Notes: generated by a model from the letters alone, not told the origin. DNA of 64,000 bases from Lysobacter sp. BMK333-48F3 (GCF_019733395.1 NZ_JAIHOO010000001.1:1426001-1490000), one strand, 5' to 3'; counted from the first letter of the stretch, positions 41,896 to 51,025 are shown. Numbers and translations are program-made.

Positions 41896-44421
41896 TCAGT
41901 ACGTGACCGACAACCGCACGCCGCTGAACGCTTCCTGGGCGTACAGGGAGACGTAGACATAGTCGGCCGGAGCGTTGTACACGGCGACGGATTCGTTGTT
42001 GCCCGCACCGTTCGCCGACTTGTAGTTGTAGCTGTCCCGGGTCGCCCAGTTGCCCAGCGTGTTGACGTACATGTTGGCGTCGCCGGTGCCGTCGCTGGAG
42101 ATGATGCGCAGGTTGCGGGTTCCCGCCGGCACCCTGACGAACATGTACAGGTGCTCGCCCTTGTTCATGGACAGGTTGCTGCGACTGCAGTTGACGCCGA
42201 TCTCGCGCGAGTCCGCCATGGTGCACTCGCTCAACCGCTGTTGGCAGCTTTGCTCGTCGGCGATGCAGCGTGCCCATCCGCTGAAGTCGGCGTCGTAGGC
42301 GGCGCCGATGGCGGCGATACGCCGCTTGTACGCGCTGTAGTCGCCGATGCGGAATTTGGCCAGCATCGCATTGATGTCGCTGGCGCGGTTTTCGAACATG
42401 TAGCGGACCGCCAGGTAGCCGCCCTGGTACACCCGCGATTGGTCGCCGTAGTCGGTCTGGAACAACGTGCTCAATGCGGGCGGGCTGCCGGCGGCGTAGT
42501 TGCGGGCGCGCTCGTTCGGCAGGTTCAGATACGACCAGGAGATGTACTCGGCCAGCCCCTCGGTCCACCAGACCGTGGTGTTGGAGTAGCCGGCGGTGAA
42601 GTCGCCGAACAGGTTGTAGCGGCCGTCCAGGTAGTGCGCGAATTCATGGTTCAGGTTCCACACCTCGCCGCCCTGCTCGTAGGCGATGAACCGGGCCTGG
42701 TTGCCCGCCGCGGCCGGGTCGCCTTCCAGGTAGATGCCGCCGTTGTTGGTGCCGTTGCCGAACAGCACGCCCGAGTACGCCGCGTAGTCGCGCGAGGTAT
42801 CGAAGATCACCATCTCCAGGCGCTGGTTGTTGTCGTTCTGAACCGGAATGCCCCGGGTCGCCAGCTTGGAGTGGAAGTAGGCTTCTTCGCCGACCACCGA
42901 GTCGCAGGCGCGGCGCAGTTCGTCGGCGCTCATCCGCTGCGCGCGGACGACGATCGAGGCCGAGCACTCGTGCCGGGTCGGCAGCACGGTCGCCTCCAGC
43001 TGCTGCTTGTAATTGCATAGCCCGTACGCCTGGCAGTTGGCGCGATCGTATTCGTCCACGAACTGGCCGAAGATGGCGCGCAGCGGAGCGGTGGCATTGG
43101 CGAAGGAGGTCAGACCGGCAAGCTGCCGAATCCGGTCGGATGCTGCCTGCTTGATGTCGCCGGTGTACCGCAGCAGGCGGGAAAGCTCGCGGCCGCCGTC
43201 CAGCACCAGATGCGCCTGGTCGCCGCCCAGCTTGCGCAGGTTGTTGCTGATGAAGGTGTTCAGCGTTTCCGCATTGGCGCGGCCGTCGGCCACGCTGAGC
43301 CCCTGCAGCTCGACGCCCTGATTGAACAGGACGATGAACGCGGCGGTGATCGAGTTACGCATCATCCGCAGGTTGTCGTTGTCGTAGGCGTCGTCGTAGT
43401 TGGCGACCACGCTCCTGGCCGTGGCCAGGAAGCCGACGTTTTCGCGCGCCGAGTCGATGAGAACCAGCGCGTCGTACAGCACTTCGCCGTTGGCGTTGGT
43501 TTCCAGCGTGGTCAACGAGTTGTTGCCGAACAGCGCATCCAGCGCGGCGCGGGCGGAGCGCACGACATCGGCGCTGAACCACGCGAACCCGTCGTCCTGA
43601 TACTTGAACTGCACGTAGTAGCCGGCGCGCAGGAACAGGATCAGCTGCAGGATGTTCTGCCGGTTGTCTCCGGCGTAACCGGGCGCCAGTCGGGCGATTT
43701 CGTCGGCGACCGTTCGCATGTTGGCGTTGCTGAAGACACTCAGGGCGTCGTCGCGCGAGACGGTGAACAAAGTGTTCACGCAGGCGTAGTCGGCATGCTG
43801 CAGCTCGGCGATCAGCGCATTGCCCTGATCGCCGGCGAAATTGCAGCCGGTGTGGTTCGCGGGCTGCGCCGTCTGCCCCGCGGCCCCTTTGCGCAGCTTG
43901 TCGAGCAACTGCTTCGACGGACGTTGCGCGTTCATCCGGTCGATCGCGTCCTGCTCCTCGCCGATCCTGACCCCATAGCCCTGCGGATCCCAGGACGGCG
44001 GAGTCATGGCCGGGCTGAGCGGCGCGGCCTGCACGTGTTGTCCGCCGAACTGGAGGTCACCGGACGCCGGCGCCGGGCCCGAGCGGGACAAGCGGCCGGG
44101 CGAGCGTCGGCCGTGGGCGCCGCCGTTCGCCTGGCCGGGATTGGCGTGGCCGGCGTGGTCGCCGGGGCCGGAGTTGTTTTGCCCGCCGCCGTGGCCGTCC
44201 GTACCGGTAGGCCCCGTGGCCGCGAGCCGTCGATGGGCCGCTTGCTGCTGCAAGCCTTCGCCACCGAACGCCCATGACAGCCATCCTGCGCCCGGGCTTT
44301 CCTGCGCCGGCGCCATGCCGTGCCGCTCGATACGTTCGCTGGACACTCCCATCAACACGAAGCCGACCAGGGCAATACCGGCGGCGCCGACCGAAACCTT
44401 TCCTTTCGTACCTAACGACAT
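41896..44421 (-). CDS. collagenase-like M9-family metallopeptidase
   Basis: The protein has 841 residues. The ATG at 44419-44421 is chosen because AAGGAG sits nine bases upstream; an earlier ATG directly touches that sequence. An N-terminal hydrophobic segment (VSVGAAGIALVGFVLMG) and a long Gly/His/Asn/Pro-rich linker precede the M9 N-domain (helical activator, about 190-540) and the catalytic domain. The zinc site is HEFAH (His592, Glu593, His596) with third ligand Glu621 in TEGLAEY, as in clostridial collagenases. The last 90 residues form a pre-peptidase C-terminal (PPC) domain (LYMFVRVPAGTRNLRI). It is probably secreted and cleaves collagen-like substrates. A terminator follows. Confidence 0.93.
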   Translation of the reverse strand: MSLGTKGKVSVGAAGIALVGFVLMGVSSERIERHGMAPAQESPGAGWLSWAFGGEGLQQQAAHRRLAATGPTGTDGHGGGQNNSGPGDHAGHANPGQANGGAHGRRSPGRLSRSGPAPASGDLQFGGQHVQAAPLSPAMTPPSWDPQGYGVRIGEEQDAIDRMNAQRPSKQLLDKLRKGAAGQTAQPANHTGCNFAGDQGNALIAELQHADYACVNTLFTVSRDDALSVFSNANMRTVADEIARLAPGYAGDNRQNILQLILFLRAGYYVQFKYQDDGFAWFSADVVRSARAALDALFGNNSLTTLETNANGEVLYDALVLIDSARENVGFLATARSVVANYDDAYDNDNLRMMRNSITAAFIVLFNQGVELQGLSVADGRANAETLNTFISNNLRKLGGDQAHLVLDGGRELSRLLRYTGDIKQAASDRIRQLAGLTSFANATAPLRAIFGQFVDEYDRANCQAYGLCNYKQQLEATVLPTRHECSASIVVRAQRMSADELRRACDSVVGEEAYFHSKLATRGIPVQNDNNQRLEMVIFDTSRDYAAYSGVLFGNGTNNGGIYLEGDPAAAGNQARFIAYEQGGEVWNLNHEFAHYLDGRYNLFGDFTAGYSNTTVWWTEGLAEYISWSYLNLPNERARNYAAGSPPALSTLFQTDYGDQSRVYQGGYLAVRYMFENRASDINAMLAKFRIGDYSAYKRRIAAIGAAYDADFSGWARCIADEQSCQQRLSECTMADSREIGVNCSRSNLSMNKGEHLYMFVRVPAGTRNLRIISSDGTGDANMYVNTLGNWATRDSYNYKSANGAGNNESVAVYNAPADYVYVSLYAQEAFSGVRLSVTY

Positions 44422-44592
44422 CGCACACATCTCCTTATAGACCGTTCGCAACGGTGGTGCCGTTGCGCATCCAATGGCTGTGCACGCGGAACGCTTCATC
44501 TACGTAGGACGGCGAACGGCGGCCTCCTGCCGCCTTGCGATGCATCTGTTGTCTTAACTGAACAGATCACCGGTTCTGCTGCCCGCACTGCG

Positions 44593-44634
44593 GTGCACTC
44601 GTGGGCCGATTTCGGCCCAAAGTCATTAGTGCAC
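44593..44634. promoter_or_regulatory. nested inverted repeats in the M9 peptidase/effector promoter region
   Basis: The outer arms GTGCACT (44593-44599) and AGTGCAC (44628-44634) enclose an 18-bp perfect palindrome TGGGCCGATTTCGGCCCA (44602-44619). Such nesting suggests a regulator site or a transcript hairpin. It lies about 170 bp from the peptidase start and 370 bp from the effector start. Confidence 0.5.
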
Positions 44635-44692
44635 ACCGAGCGCGCAAATCGTATACGGAATACTCTTAGACACTGACGTAGGAGTTTTCCCT

Positions 44693-44722
44693 ATGTCCAC
44701 ACCCTGCCGCCTTGCTGAATAG
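44693..44722 (+). other. nine-codon open frame with strong ribosome-binding site
   Basis: ATG at 44693 reads MSTPCRLAE then TAG. AGGAG lies nine bases upstream. It could be a leader peptide or a chance. It is 280 bp before the effector gene in the same direction. Confidence 0.25.
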
Positions 44723-45002
44723 TCGACTTCAGCATCGGCCTCGAACGACGGCGCCGCGGCATCGATGAGTTCGGCGACGCGACGGCCATATCACGGCGCG
44801 TCTCAGCGGCGCTGTCGGCGCCGGTCGATCTCAACCGCGACACCGCCATGCATCGGTCGCCGACGCGCGTCGCCGCAACGGTGCCGAGGCCCGGACTGGA
44901 TCCTCGCGAACGCGCCGGCGACGGACAGCGCCCTGCCGCACGTTCGCCTTCGGGCCCATCAGACCCGCCTCTATCAACCAACCTCAGCCAGGAGCCTCCC
45001 CC

Positions 45003-46187
45003 ATGTCGTTCACCGTCTTCCGAGCGGACAACCGAAGCCCGGAACAAATCGCCTCGACCGGATTCCAGGCGCGGGTTCCGCTCGATGCCGAGGTCGCCCG
45101 GCAACTGATCGTCCGCTCGGCGGTCGACCCCAACGCACCGCTGAATCTTCCCGAAGTACGCGGCAGCACCATCTACGAATACTTCAACGGATCCGGATCG
45201 GCGCAGAAACAACCGGCGTTGGTGGGCTTGCCGGCCCTGTACGCCGAGATACGCCGGGAGAAGAGCGGTACGACCATGCACGTGTCCACCTCTCCCGATG
45301 CCGGTGCGGGCGGCTATGCCGACCTGGCCGGGAATCTGTATCGGATCGACGTCCCGCTCGACCGGATGTACGCGTGGGACATCAACTCGTCGCGCAAGAA
45401 CCAGATCGTTTCGACGCCGAGGGAGATCCACGCCCTCGGCGACGTGCATCCCGCACCCGACCCCCGCACCGGAATCGGCTCGAGCCGGCCGGTGCTGCTG
45501 ACCGACACCGCGTCCATCGCCGATGCCAGGATCGTGGCCGTCTCCAATCCCAACGGCGAAGGAGAAGTGGCGTTTCTTACCGGCATCCCGAAGGAGTGGA
45601 TCGGCCAATCGCGCAGCCAGGACGGCGCGTGGAAAGCCATGCCGGGTCGAACCGAATCCAGCCTGTCGCTTGCCGATGCCGCCGCGCCCAAGCCACAGCT
45701 CCCGTCCAGCAGCGCATCTCACAGTTCGAAAGCGCCCGCCGCTGCGACCGCGGCCGGCCATCAGCATCCCTATGCCGATCCTGCGGACCACGCGAACGCG
45801 ATGTACCGTCAGGCCCTGGCCAGCCTGGATCGGCATCCGGCGACCGCAGGCATCGCGGCCGCGGACAAGGTCCATAACGCTGCGGCGCTGGTCGACTCGG
45901 CGCGATCGGCGACGCCAGCGTTGGACCGCATCGACGCGGTCGCGCCGGGCAAGAACGGCGGCTTGTTCGCCGTACAGGGCCAACAAGGGGATCCCACCCA
46001 GAAGTACGCGTTGCTGCAGTCGCCGCTCGGCCTGCCGGCGATCCAATCCGCCAGTGCCATTGCGGCGCCGGCCGAACGGGCGAAGACGGAAACTCCCGCG
46101 GAACCGTCGTCCGTCGCCTCCCTGCGCCAGATGTTCGACCAGCCTCAAGCGGGGGCGCCGGCGGCCCCGGCGCCGCGCAGGCACTGA
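45003..46187 (+). CDS. candidate T4SS effector: ADP-ribosyltransferase-like domain plus XVIPCD
   Basis: The protein has 394 residues. CAGGAG precedes the ATG by nine bases. The N-terminal 160 residues have the R-STS-E layout of cholera/pertussis-type ADP-ribosyltransferases: Arg7 (FRADNRSPEQIASTGFQAR), the STS at 95-97 (HVSTSPDAG) and Glu141 in REIHALGDVHP, which lines up with the EVSALGGIP segment of cholera toxin. Residues about 255-365 match XVIPCD (NAMYRQALASLDRHP, LDRID, LFAVQG), the signal that directs Xanthomonadales type IV effectors to VirD4. There is no Sec signal. No lipoprotein immunity gene is adjacent, so a eukaryotic target is possible. The enzyme activity is inferred. Confidence 0.82.
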   Translation: MSFTVFRADNRSPEQIASTGFQARVPLDAEVARQLIVRSAVDPNAPLNLPEVRGSTIYEYFNGSGSAQKQPALVGLPALYAEIRREKSGTTMHVSTSPDAGAGGYADLAGNLYRIDVPLDRMYAWDINSSRKNQIVSTPREIHALGDVHPAPDPRTGIGSSRPVLLTDTASIADARIVAVSNPNGEGEVAFLTGIPKEWIGQSRSQDGAWKAMPGRTESSLSLADAAAPKPQLPSSSASHSSKAPAAATAAGHQHPYADPADHANAMYRQALASLDRHPATAGIAAADKVHNAAALVDSARSATPALDRIDAVAPGKNGGLFAVQGQQGDPTQKYALLQSPLGLPAIQSASAIAAPAERAKTETPAEPSSVASLRQMFDQPQAGAPAAPAPRRH

Positions 46188-46201
46188 CGGCGCTAGTCCG
46201 A

Positions 46202-46232
46202 GGGAGAGGCCGGGCGACGCCGGTCCTCTCCC
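46202..46232 (+). terminator. terminator after the ADP-ribosyltransferase-type gene
   Basis: GGGAGAGG (46202-46209) pairs with CCTCTCCC (46225-46232), extended inward by CCGG/CCGG with one bulge. CTTTCG follows. It lies 15 bp past the stop, so the next gene probably has its own promoter. Confidence 0.65.
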
Positions 46233-46361
46233 CTTTCGCCTCCCTGGCGACGCGGCCCAACCGCCGCGATGCCCCAGCACAACGCCCGCACTCGGGCGGA
46301 GCCGCTCGCGCAGAGCTCCGCCGCGACCTGCGGGGCGCGCTCGAATCAGGAACGAACAGCC

Positions 46362-47945
46362 GTGACTATCGACAGCAAGCTCCGGATCGTCATGAACGAA
46401 TCGTCCGGGCTGTATTTCTCCGACAAGGACAAGAAGCTCGCCGGCGAGATCGGCAAGTACCTCAAGCAGGCCGACCCGCCGCTGTTTTCCGCATTGGCGG
46501 GCAAGGACAAGGAACTCAAGCCAGGACGCAACTACCCGCCGCTGTCCGGCCGCCCCGGTGCCGATGGCCGCGACGCCGATGTTTGCAACCGCTTGTCGGA
46601 TCGGCTGTGCGAGATGGTCGCATCCAGATCCGAACGCTCGTCGGCGCCGCCCGGCGCGGCCATGGAGTTGGCCAAGGGCATCTTCAACGCATCCCGGTTC
46701 CCGGACGGCGCGGCGGCCAACGCCAAACTCAGTCGCGACCAGGTGGAGTCCGTTCTGTACTCCTCCTACGCCCCGCGGCCCGATGTTTCCGCCGTCGCCG
46801 AGACGTTTCTTTCCAGCCGCATGCTGCAGGACCATCCGGCGAACCGCGCCCGCGACGCCACGGACCTGAGCCCGGTCGAACGGCTCCAGCGCATTTCTTC
46901 GCACAATCTGGCCGAGATCCGCGACGAGATTTCCGTTTATCGCGCGAAGTTCGCCTCAGACGACCGGTTGCGTCAGTACAACCCGCTCATCGCCAGGGCC
47001 ATAGCGAGCACTCAGGCGCGCTATGAGGACGGTTTGGCCAGCCACGCCAGCAATACCCGGATCAACGGCGCGATCCTGCCGACTTCGGACCGGCAAGACA
47101 TCCAGTGCTTCGCCCAGTCGCTGACCGGCGATGCCAGGCGCGCTGCGAAGGTGACCCACACCTCCGAAACCAACACCCAGCACCTGGCGACCCACGACTT
47201 CGCGTTCTTCAACGTCTACCCCAGGACCAACGACCAGCTGAAAGCCGAACTGCTGTCCGCCACCCGCTATCTGCGCGAAAAGCCGGAAGTCTCCGACTCG
47301 CCCGTTTCCGCCTCGGCGCAGTCGTTCACCTTCAAGCTCAAGGACCTGACCCGGGAGCCGCTGACTGTGGTCGCCCTGCGCGACCCGGTCTATCCCGCGG
47401 GCGGACCGACCGCGGCGGAAGCCCGGCATCGGCTGGAAGGTCGCGATGGCCTGGCCACTTACCACGGCTCCGATCCTGCCGCGGGCAGCGCGAAACGCAT
47501 GTTCGGCACCGAAACCGACCACTACCGCACGCCGCATCGCCTGTTCACGGGCTCCGATGCGCAACAGGCGCTGACCGCGCACGTACAGCTCGGACTTTAC
47601 AAGTCGTTCTACGGTCTGCATCAGGCCGGCGCCCAGGAGCGCCACGCGGATCCGACGCAGAGCAGGGAGTACCGGCTGTTTCGCCTGGTGGCCGATGTGT
47701 CCGCCGAGCGGCGCGAGAGCGAGACCGCGCAGGAATGCGCGGTCCGCCAGGACAAAGCCGCGTTGTCCCTGACCAAATTGTTCCAGTATCCGCAGCTCAT
47801 GGTGGCCGGTCCCGTGGCCACCCAACAGGCCGAGCGGTTCGTCCCCACGCAAGCGGCCGACGACCGGCAACGCCCGCAAGGCGCGCCCGCGGCCGAGCCG
47901 ATTCGGCAGGATCTTGCAACGGGCTCTGCGCCGATGATCCGTTGA
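46362..47945 (+). CDS. large effector-like protein of unknown function
   Basis: The protein has 527 residues from the GTG at 46362, which has AGGA upstream; an ATG at 46269 would add 31 unlikely Arg-rich residues. There is no signal peptide or membrane segment. The segment at residues 265-283 (THTSETNTQHLATHDFAFF) recalls NAD-dependent toxin domains in which a His/Ser/Asn-rich strand precedes a DFxFF motif, as in OspC-like ADP-riboxanases. This is a tentative visual resemblance. The C-terminus lacks an XVIPCD. The position directly after the ADP-ribosyltransferase-type effector, separated by a terminator, suggests a second translocated protein. The function remains unknown. Confidence 0.72.
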   Translation: MTIDSKLRIVMNESSGLYFSDKDKKLAGEIGKYLKQADPPLFSALAGKDKELKPGRNYPPLSGRPGADGRDADVCNRLSDRLCEMVASRSERSSAPPGAAMELAKGIFNASRFPDGAAANAKLSRDQVESVLYSSYAPRPDVSAVAETFLSSRMLQDHPANRARDATDLSPVERLQRISSHNLAEIRDEISVYRAKFASDDRLRQYNPLIARAIASTQARYEDGLASHASNTRINGAILPTSDRQDIQCFAQSLTGDARRAAKVTHTSETNTQHLATHDFAFFNVYPRTNDQLKAELLSATRYLREKPEVSDSPVSASAQSFTFKLKDLTREPLTVVALRDPVYPAGGPTAAEARHRLEGRDGLATYHGSDPAAGSAKRMFGTETDHYRTPHRLFTGSDAQQALTAHVQLGLYKSFYGLHQAGAQERHADPTQSREYRLFRLVADVSAERRESETAQECAVRQDKAALSLTKLFQYPQLMVAGPVATQQAERFVPTQAADDRQRPQGAPAAEPIRQDLATGSAPMIR

Positions 47946-48029
47946 AGCGTCGTACGCCGCGAGTGCAGCGTCGCGACTGGGCCGGCTCCGATTCGGGTAG
48001 GCGCAGCCTGCCCAGGACGACGATGGCTT

Positions 48030-48069
48030 GCCGACGACAGGGGCGCCCGTCGGCGCCCCTGTCGTCGGC
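48030..48069. terminator. perfect 18-bp inverted repeat between convergent genes
   Basis: GCCGACGACAGGGGCGCC (48030-48047) and its exact complement (48052-48069) flank a 4-base loop. It lies 85 bp after the unknown effector-like gene and 17 bp past the end of the NTF2-like gene on the other strand. Most likely it is a bidirectional terminator, although no T-run follows. Confidence 0.65.
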
Positions 48070-48085
48070 TCGGCCGTTGGCGGCG

Positions 48086-48613
48086 TCAACGCCCGGAGTC
48101 GTAAACGTTCCGCTTGTCCCCCTTGTCCGCCGTGGCGCTGCGAACGGGTTCGGGCATCGCGGAAGAATGATGGTGGGCGATCAGCCACTTGCCGTTTTCC
48201 CATTCGTACACATAGGTATAGCGGGCATGCACGAGCTTGCCGCTGGCGAAGCGGAAGGTATAGGTACCGATATCCTGGACCACGTTGCACCCGATCTTCA
48301 CGGTGCGGCTGTCGATCGTCCCGACCGGCTTGTCCTTGAGGAACTTTACGAAGTAATCGCGCATCGCCGCCGGGGTCGTGCGCGGCTGGTTCGAAACCGT
48401 GGCCAGAAGCACGCCGTCGGGCGCGTAGTTCGCAACGACCTTGTCGGGGTCGCCGGTACGCAGCGAGCCGTTCCATCGATCGAACAAGGCCGCGACCTGG
48501 CTCTCGTCGACCTTGGCGCAGGCGGCCGCCTGCGGGGCCGCCGCGTACGCTGGCACCGCTGCCGCCCATGCGATGCCCACCAATGCAATCACCGGAACAA
48601 CCGCTGCTTTCAT
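48086..48613 (-). CDS. exported SgcJ/EcaC-type NTF2-like protein
   Basis: The protein has 175 residues. The signal peptide is about 1-24 (ALVGIAWAAAVPAYA). The mature domain (VAALFDRWNGSLRTGDPDKV, YAPDGVLLATVSNQP, TYVYEWENGKWLIAHHHSS) is a SgcJ/EcaC or CaMKII-association-type NTF2 fold. Family members are annotated as oxidoreductases, but most have no proven reaction. The two cysteines (AACAKV, IGCNVV) could pair in the periplasm. It is a single gene. Confidence 0.8.
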   Translation of the reverse strand: MKAAVVPVIALVGIAWAAAVPAYAAAPQAAACAKVDESQVAALFDRWNGSLRTGDPDKVVANYAPDGVLLATVSNQPRTTPAAMRDYFVKFLKDKPVGTIDSRTVKIGCNVVQDIGTYTFRFASGKLVHARYTYVYEWENGKWLIAHHHSSAMPEPVRSATADKGDKRNVYDSGR

Positions 48614-48729
48614 GCTGCCTGTCTCCTAACAAGTGAGTCGTAGTCGACCCGGCCGCCGCCGTGACCAGTGTGGCGACGATCCGGAAGAGATGGCGGGCCC
48701 GGGTCCGATCGCCCGCCCGCATCGGGTAC

Positions 48730-49338
48730 CTACCGCGGTTCGCCCGCGTGGGCGAGCCGGGAGATCCGCTCGGCGAGTTCGTCGTTGCCTTGTTGCCGGG
48801 CCAAGGTTTCGGCACTGTTGCCGCTGGCGTCCGCCGCTTGCAGATCGGCGCCGCGGGCCGCCAGAGCGTCGATGATCGCCGCACGGCCGAACAAGGCCGC
48901 GAACATCGCCGCGGTCTGGCCGGCTTTATTCTTCGCGTTCACATCGGTTCCCGGCTCCGCGATCAGCCGCCGCGCGATGTCTTCGTCGCCCTTGAATATC
49001 GCGCCCATCAACGCGGTATTGCCTCTGGCGCCGTCGCCCACATTGGGGTCGGCGCCGGCAGCGAGCAGGGCCTCCACCGCCTGCGCGTTGCCGTAGTACG
49101 CGGCCAGGATCAACGGCGTATTGCCGCGGTCGTCGCGAGCGGAGGTACTCGCTCCCTCGGCCAGGGCGGATCGCAGACGCTCCAAGTCTCCCGCGCGGGC
49201 GGCGTCGAACAACCCGGCTCGCGCCGATTCCTGTCCGGCGGGGACGGCCTGACGCTGGGCGGATTGGCTCGCATCGGCGAACGAAGGCGCCAGGGGAATC
49301 GTTGCGATCAGGGTCAACAGCGTGGCTTTCAGTTTCAT
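48730..49338 (-). CDS. periplasmic ankyrin-repeat protein next to catalase (AnkB-like)
   Basis: The protein has 202 residues. The signal peptide is about 1-22 (MKLKATLLTLIATIPLAPSFA). Four to five ankyrin repeats follow (GNTPLILAAYYGNAQAVEAL, GNTALMGAIFKGDEDIARRL, GQTAAMFAALFGRAAIIDAL). It lies 136 bp downstream of the catalase gene in the same direction. In Pseudomonas aeruginosa the periplasmic ankyrin protein AnkB supports activity of the periplasmic catalase KatB, so the same partnership is likely here. Confidence 0.87.
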   Translation of the reverse strand: MKLKATLLTLIATIPLAPSFADASQSAQRQAVPAGQESARAGLFDAARAGDLERLRSALAEGASTSARDDRGNTPLILAAYYGNAQAVEALLAAGADPNVGDGARGNTALMGAIFKGDEDIARRLIAEPGTDVNAKNKAGQTAAMFAALFGRAAIIDALAARGADLQAADASGNSAETLARQQGNDELAERISRLAHAGEPR

Positions 49339-49474
49339 GCGAATCTCGGCGGCGAACGCGGGCGCAACGCCGTGCGCGAAGTCCGCGTTCGTGTGAGGGG
49401 ATGGAAAGAGCCCGGAGCGGCGCACCGATTGGGAGAGCGGCTTTTCGCGCCGCCCCGGGCGGAACAGAGCCGAA

Positions 49475-51025
49475 TCAGTCCTTCATGTCGGCGGCCATGC
49501 GCTCGACCTTGGCGCGGTCCGCCTTCAAGGCCTGGCTGATCTTGCTTCCGTACTCGGCATCGGCCTTGTAGAAGTGCGCGAGCATGGTGTAACGGACCTC
49601 GTCGTTGCGCACCTGGCCCAGGTCGCCCGCCAGGTTGGCGATCAGATGGTTGCGCTGGGCCTGGTCCAGGGATTGGTAGAACTCGCCGGCCTGGCGGAAA
49701 TTGAGCGTCTTCGCGATCCGCGCCTGCTGGGTGCTTCCGCGCAACGGCAAGGCGCTGGACCGATAGCCCGGCTGTTCGGGTTTCGGCGCCGCTCGGGACG
49801 GTTCGTAGTTGACCGCGCCGGTCCGGGCGCCCGAGTTCGAGCTCCCGTCCTGATTGTTGCTGACGACCTGATTCTTCGGCGCATTGATCGGCAGCTGCAT
49901 CGCATTGGTGCCGACCCGATACAACTGAGTATCGGCGTACGAAAACACCCGGCCCTGCAACAATCGGTCTTCCGAAGGCTCGATGCCCGGCACCAGGTTC
50001 GCCGGTGCGAACGCGCTTTGCTCGGTCTCCTGGAAGATGTTGTTCGGATTTCGGTTCAGAGTCATGGTCCCGGCCTTGATCTCCGGCACGCCGGGCCAGA
50101 CCTTGGTCGGATCCAGCGGGTCGAAATCGAAGTCGTCCAATTGGTCGGGCGCGAGGATCTGGACGTACAGGTCCCACTGCGGGTATTCGCGACGCTCGAT
50201 CGCCGCGATCAGGTCCCGCGACGCGTGGTTGAAGTCGCTGGCCTGCACCTTGGAGGCTTCGGCCGCCGACAGGTTCGCTTCGCCCTGGCGGCTGTCCCAG
50301 CGGAACTTCGCGTAGACGTAGTTGCCGCTCTCGTCGACCAGCTTGTAGGCATGCACGCCGCTGCCGTCCATCTGCCGGTAGTTCGCCGGAATGCCGTAGT
50401 CCGAGTAGACCCGGGTCAGCATGTGGGTCGCCTCGGGAACGTGCGAGAAGAAGTCGAAGAACCGGTTGGGATCCTGCAGGTTGGTGTCCGGGCTAGGCTT
50501 CAGCGAGTGCACCATGTCCGGAAACTTCATCGCGTCGCGGATGAAGAACACCGGCAGGTTGTTTCCGACCAGGTCCCAGTTGCCCTCGCCGGTATAGAAC
50601 TTGGTCGCGAAGCCGCGCGGGTCGCGCAGAGTTTCCGGCGAATGATTGCCGTGGATTACGGTCGAGAAGCGCACGAACACCGGCGTTTTCGCGGCGCTGG
50701 CGAAGACCTTGGCGCGGCTGTACCGGCTCAACTCGCCGGTGGCGACGAACTGGCCATGAGCGCCGGCGCCCCGGGCGTGCACTACGCGCTCGGGCACCCG
50801 TTCGCGATCGAAGCGCTGCAGCTTCTGGATCAGATGCACGTCTTGCAGCAGCACCGGACCATCGGCGCCGGCGGTTTGCGAATTCTGATTGTCGCCTACC
50901 GGCGCGCCGTTATCCCGGGTCAGCGAACCGGCCATCGGCGGCGCGGCGAACACCGGAATCGCAACGGCGACCAGCACCGCCGTCAGCAGCGATCGTTGCG
51001 TTGTTGCGCTTTGCATCGTGGGCAT
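49475..51025 (-). CDS. katB: periplasmic catalase KatB
   Basis: The protein has 516 residues and starts at the ATG at 51023-51025, with AGGG just upstream; a second ATG three codons on is possible. The signal peptide (LLTAVLVAVAIPVFA) sends it to the periplasm. Monofunctional haem catalase motifs are complete: His83 in RVVHARGAGAHG, the Asn of VGNNLPVFFIRD, and the haem-ligand Tyr363 in RVFSYADTQLYRVG. It converts H2O2 to water and oxygen. The ankyrin gene follows it. The upstream region holds A+T-rich palindromes that may be the control site. It could protect the cell from H2O2 made by the copper oxidase, which is speculation. Confidence 0.95.
   Translation of the reverse strand: MPTMQSATTQRSLLTAVLVAVAIPVFAAPPMAGSLTRDNGAPVGDNQNSQTAGADGPVLLQDVHLIQKLQRFDRERVPERVVHARGAGAHGQFVATGELSRYSRAKVFASAAKTPVFVRFSTVIHGNHSPETLRDPRGFATKFYTGEGNWDLVGNNLPVFFIRDAMKFPDMVHSLKPSPDTNLQDPNRFFDFFSHVPEATHMLTRVYSDYGIPANYRQMDGSGVHAYKLVDESGNYVYAKFRWDSRQGEANLSAAEASKVQASDFNHASRDLIAAIERREYPQWDLYVQILAPDQLDDFDFDPLDPTKVWPGVPEIKAGTMTLNRNPNNIFQETEQSAFAPANLVPGIEPSEDRLLQGRVFSYADTQLYRVGTNAMQLPINAPKNQVVSNNQDGSSNSGARTGAVNYEPSRAAPKPEQPGYRSSALPLRGSTQQARIAKTLNFRQAGEFYQSLDQAQRNHLIANLAGDLGQVRNDEVRYTMLAHFYKADAEYGSKISQALKADRAKVERMAADMKD

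Larger units (their letters stand above)
44422..45002. other. 581-bp divergent promoter region with nested palindromes
   Basis: The region lies between the M9 peptidase (left) and the ADP-ribosyltransferase-type effector (right). It holds nested inverted repeats at 44593-44634 and an A+T-rich pocket at 44640-44695. A nine-codon frame at 44693-44722 has a good ribosome-binding site. No immunity-type gene is present upstream of the effector. Confidence 0.55.

Noticed and set aside
44691..46904. 737-codon minus-strand frame
   Set aside because: Antisense to the effector gene with clear ART and XVIPCD motifs; Arg/Gly-rich shadow.
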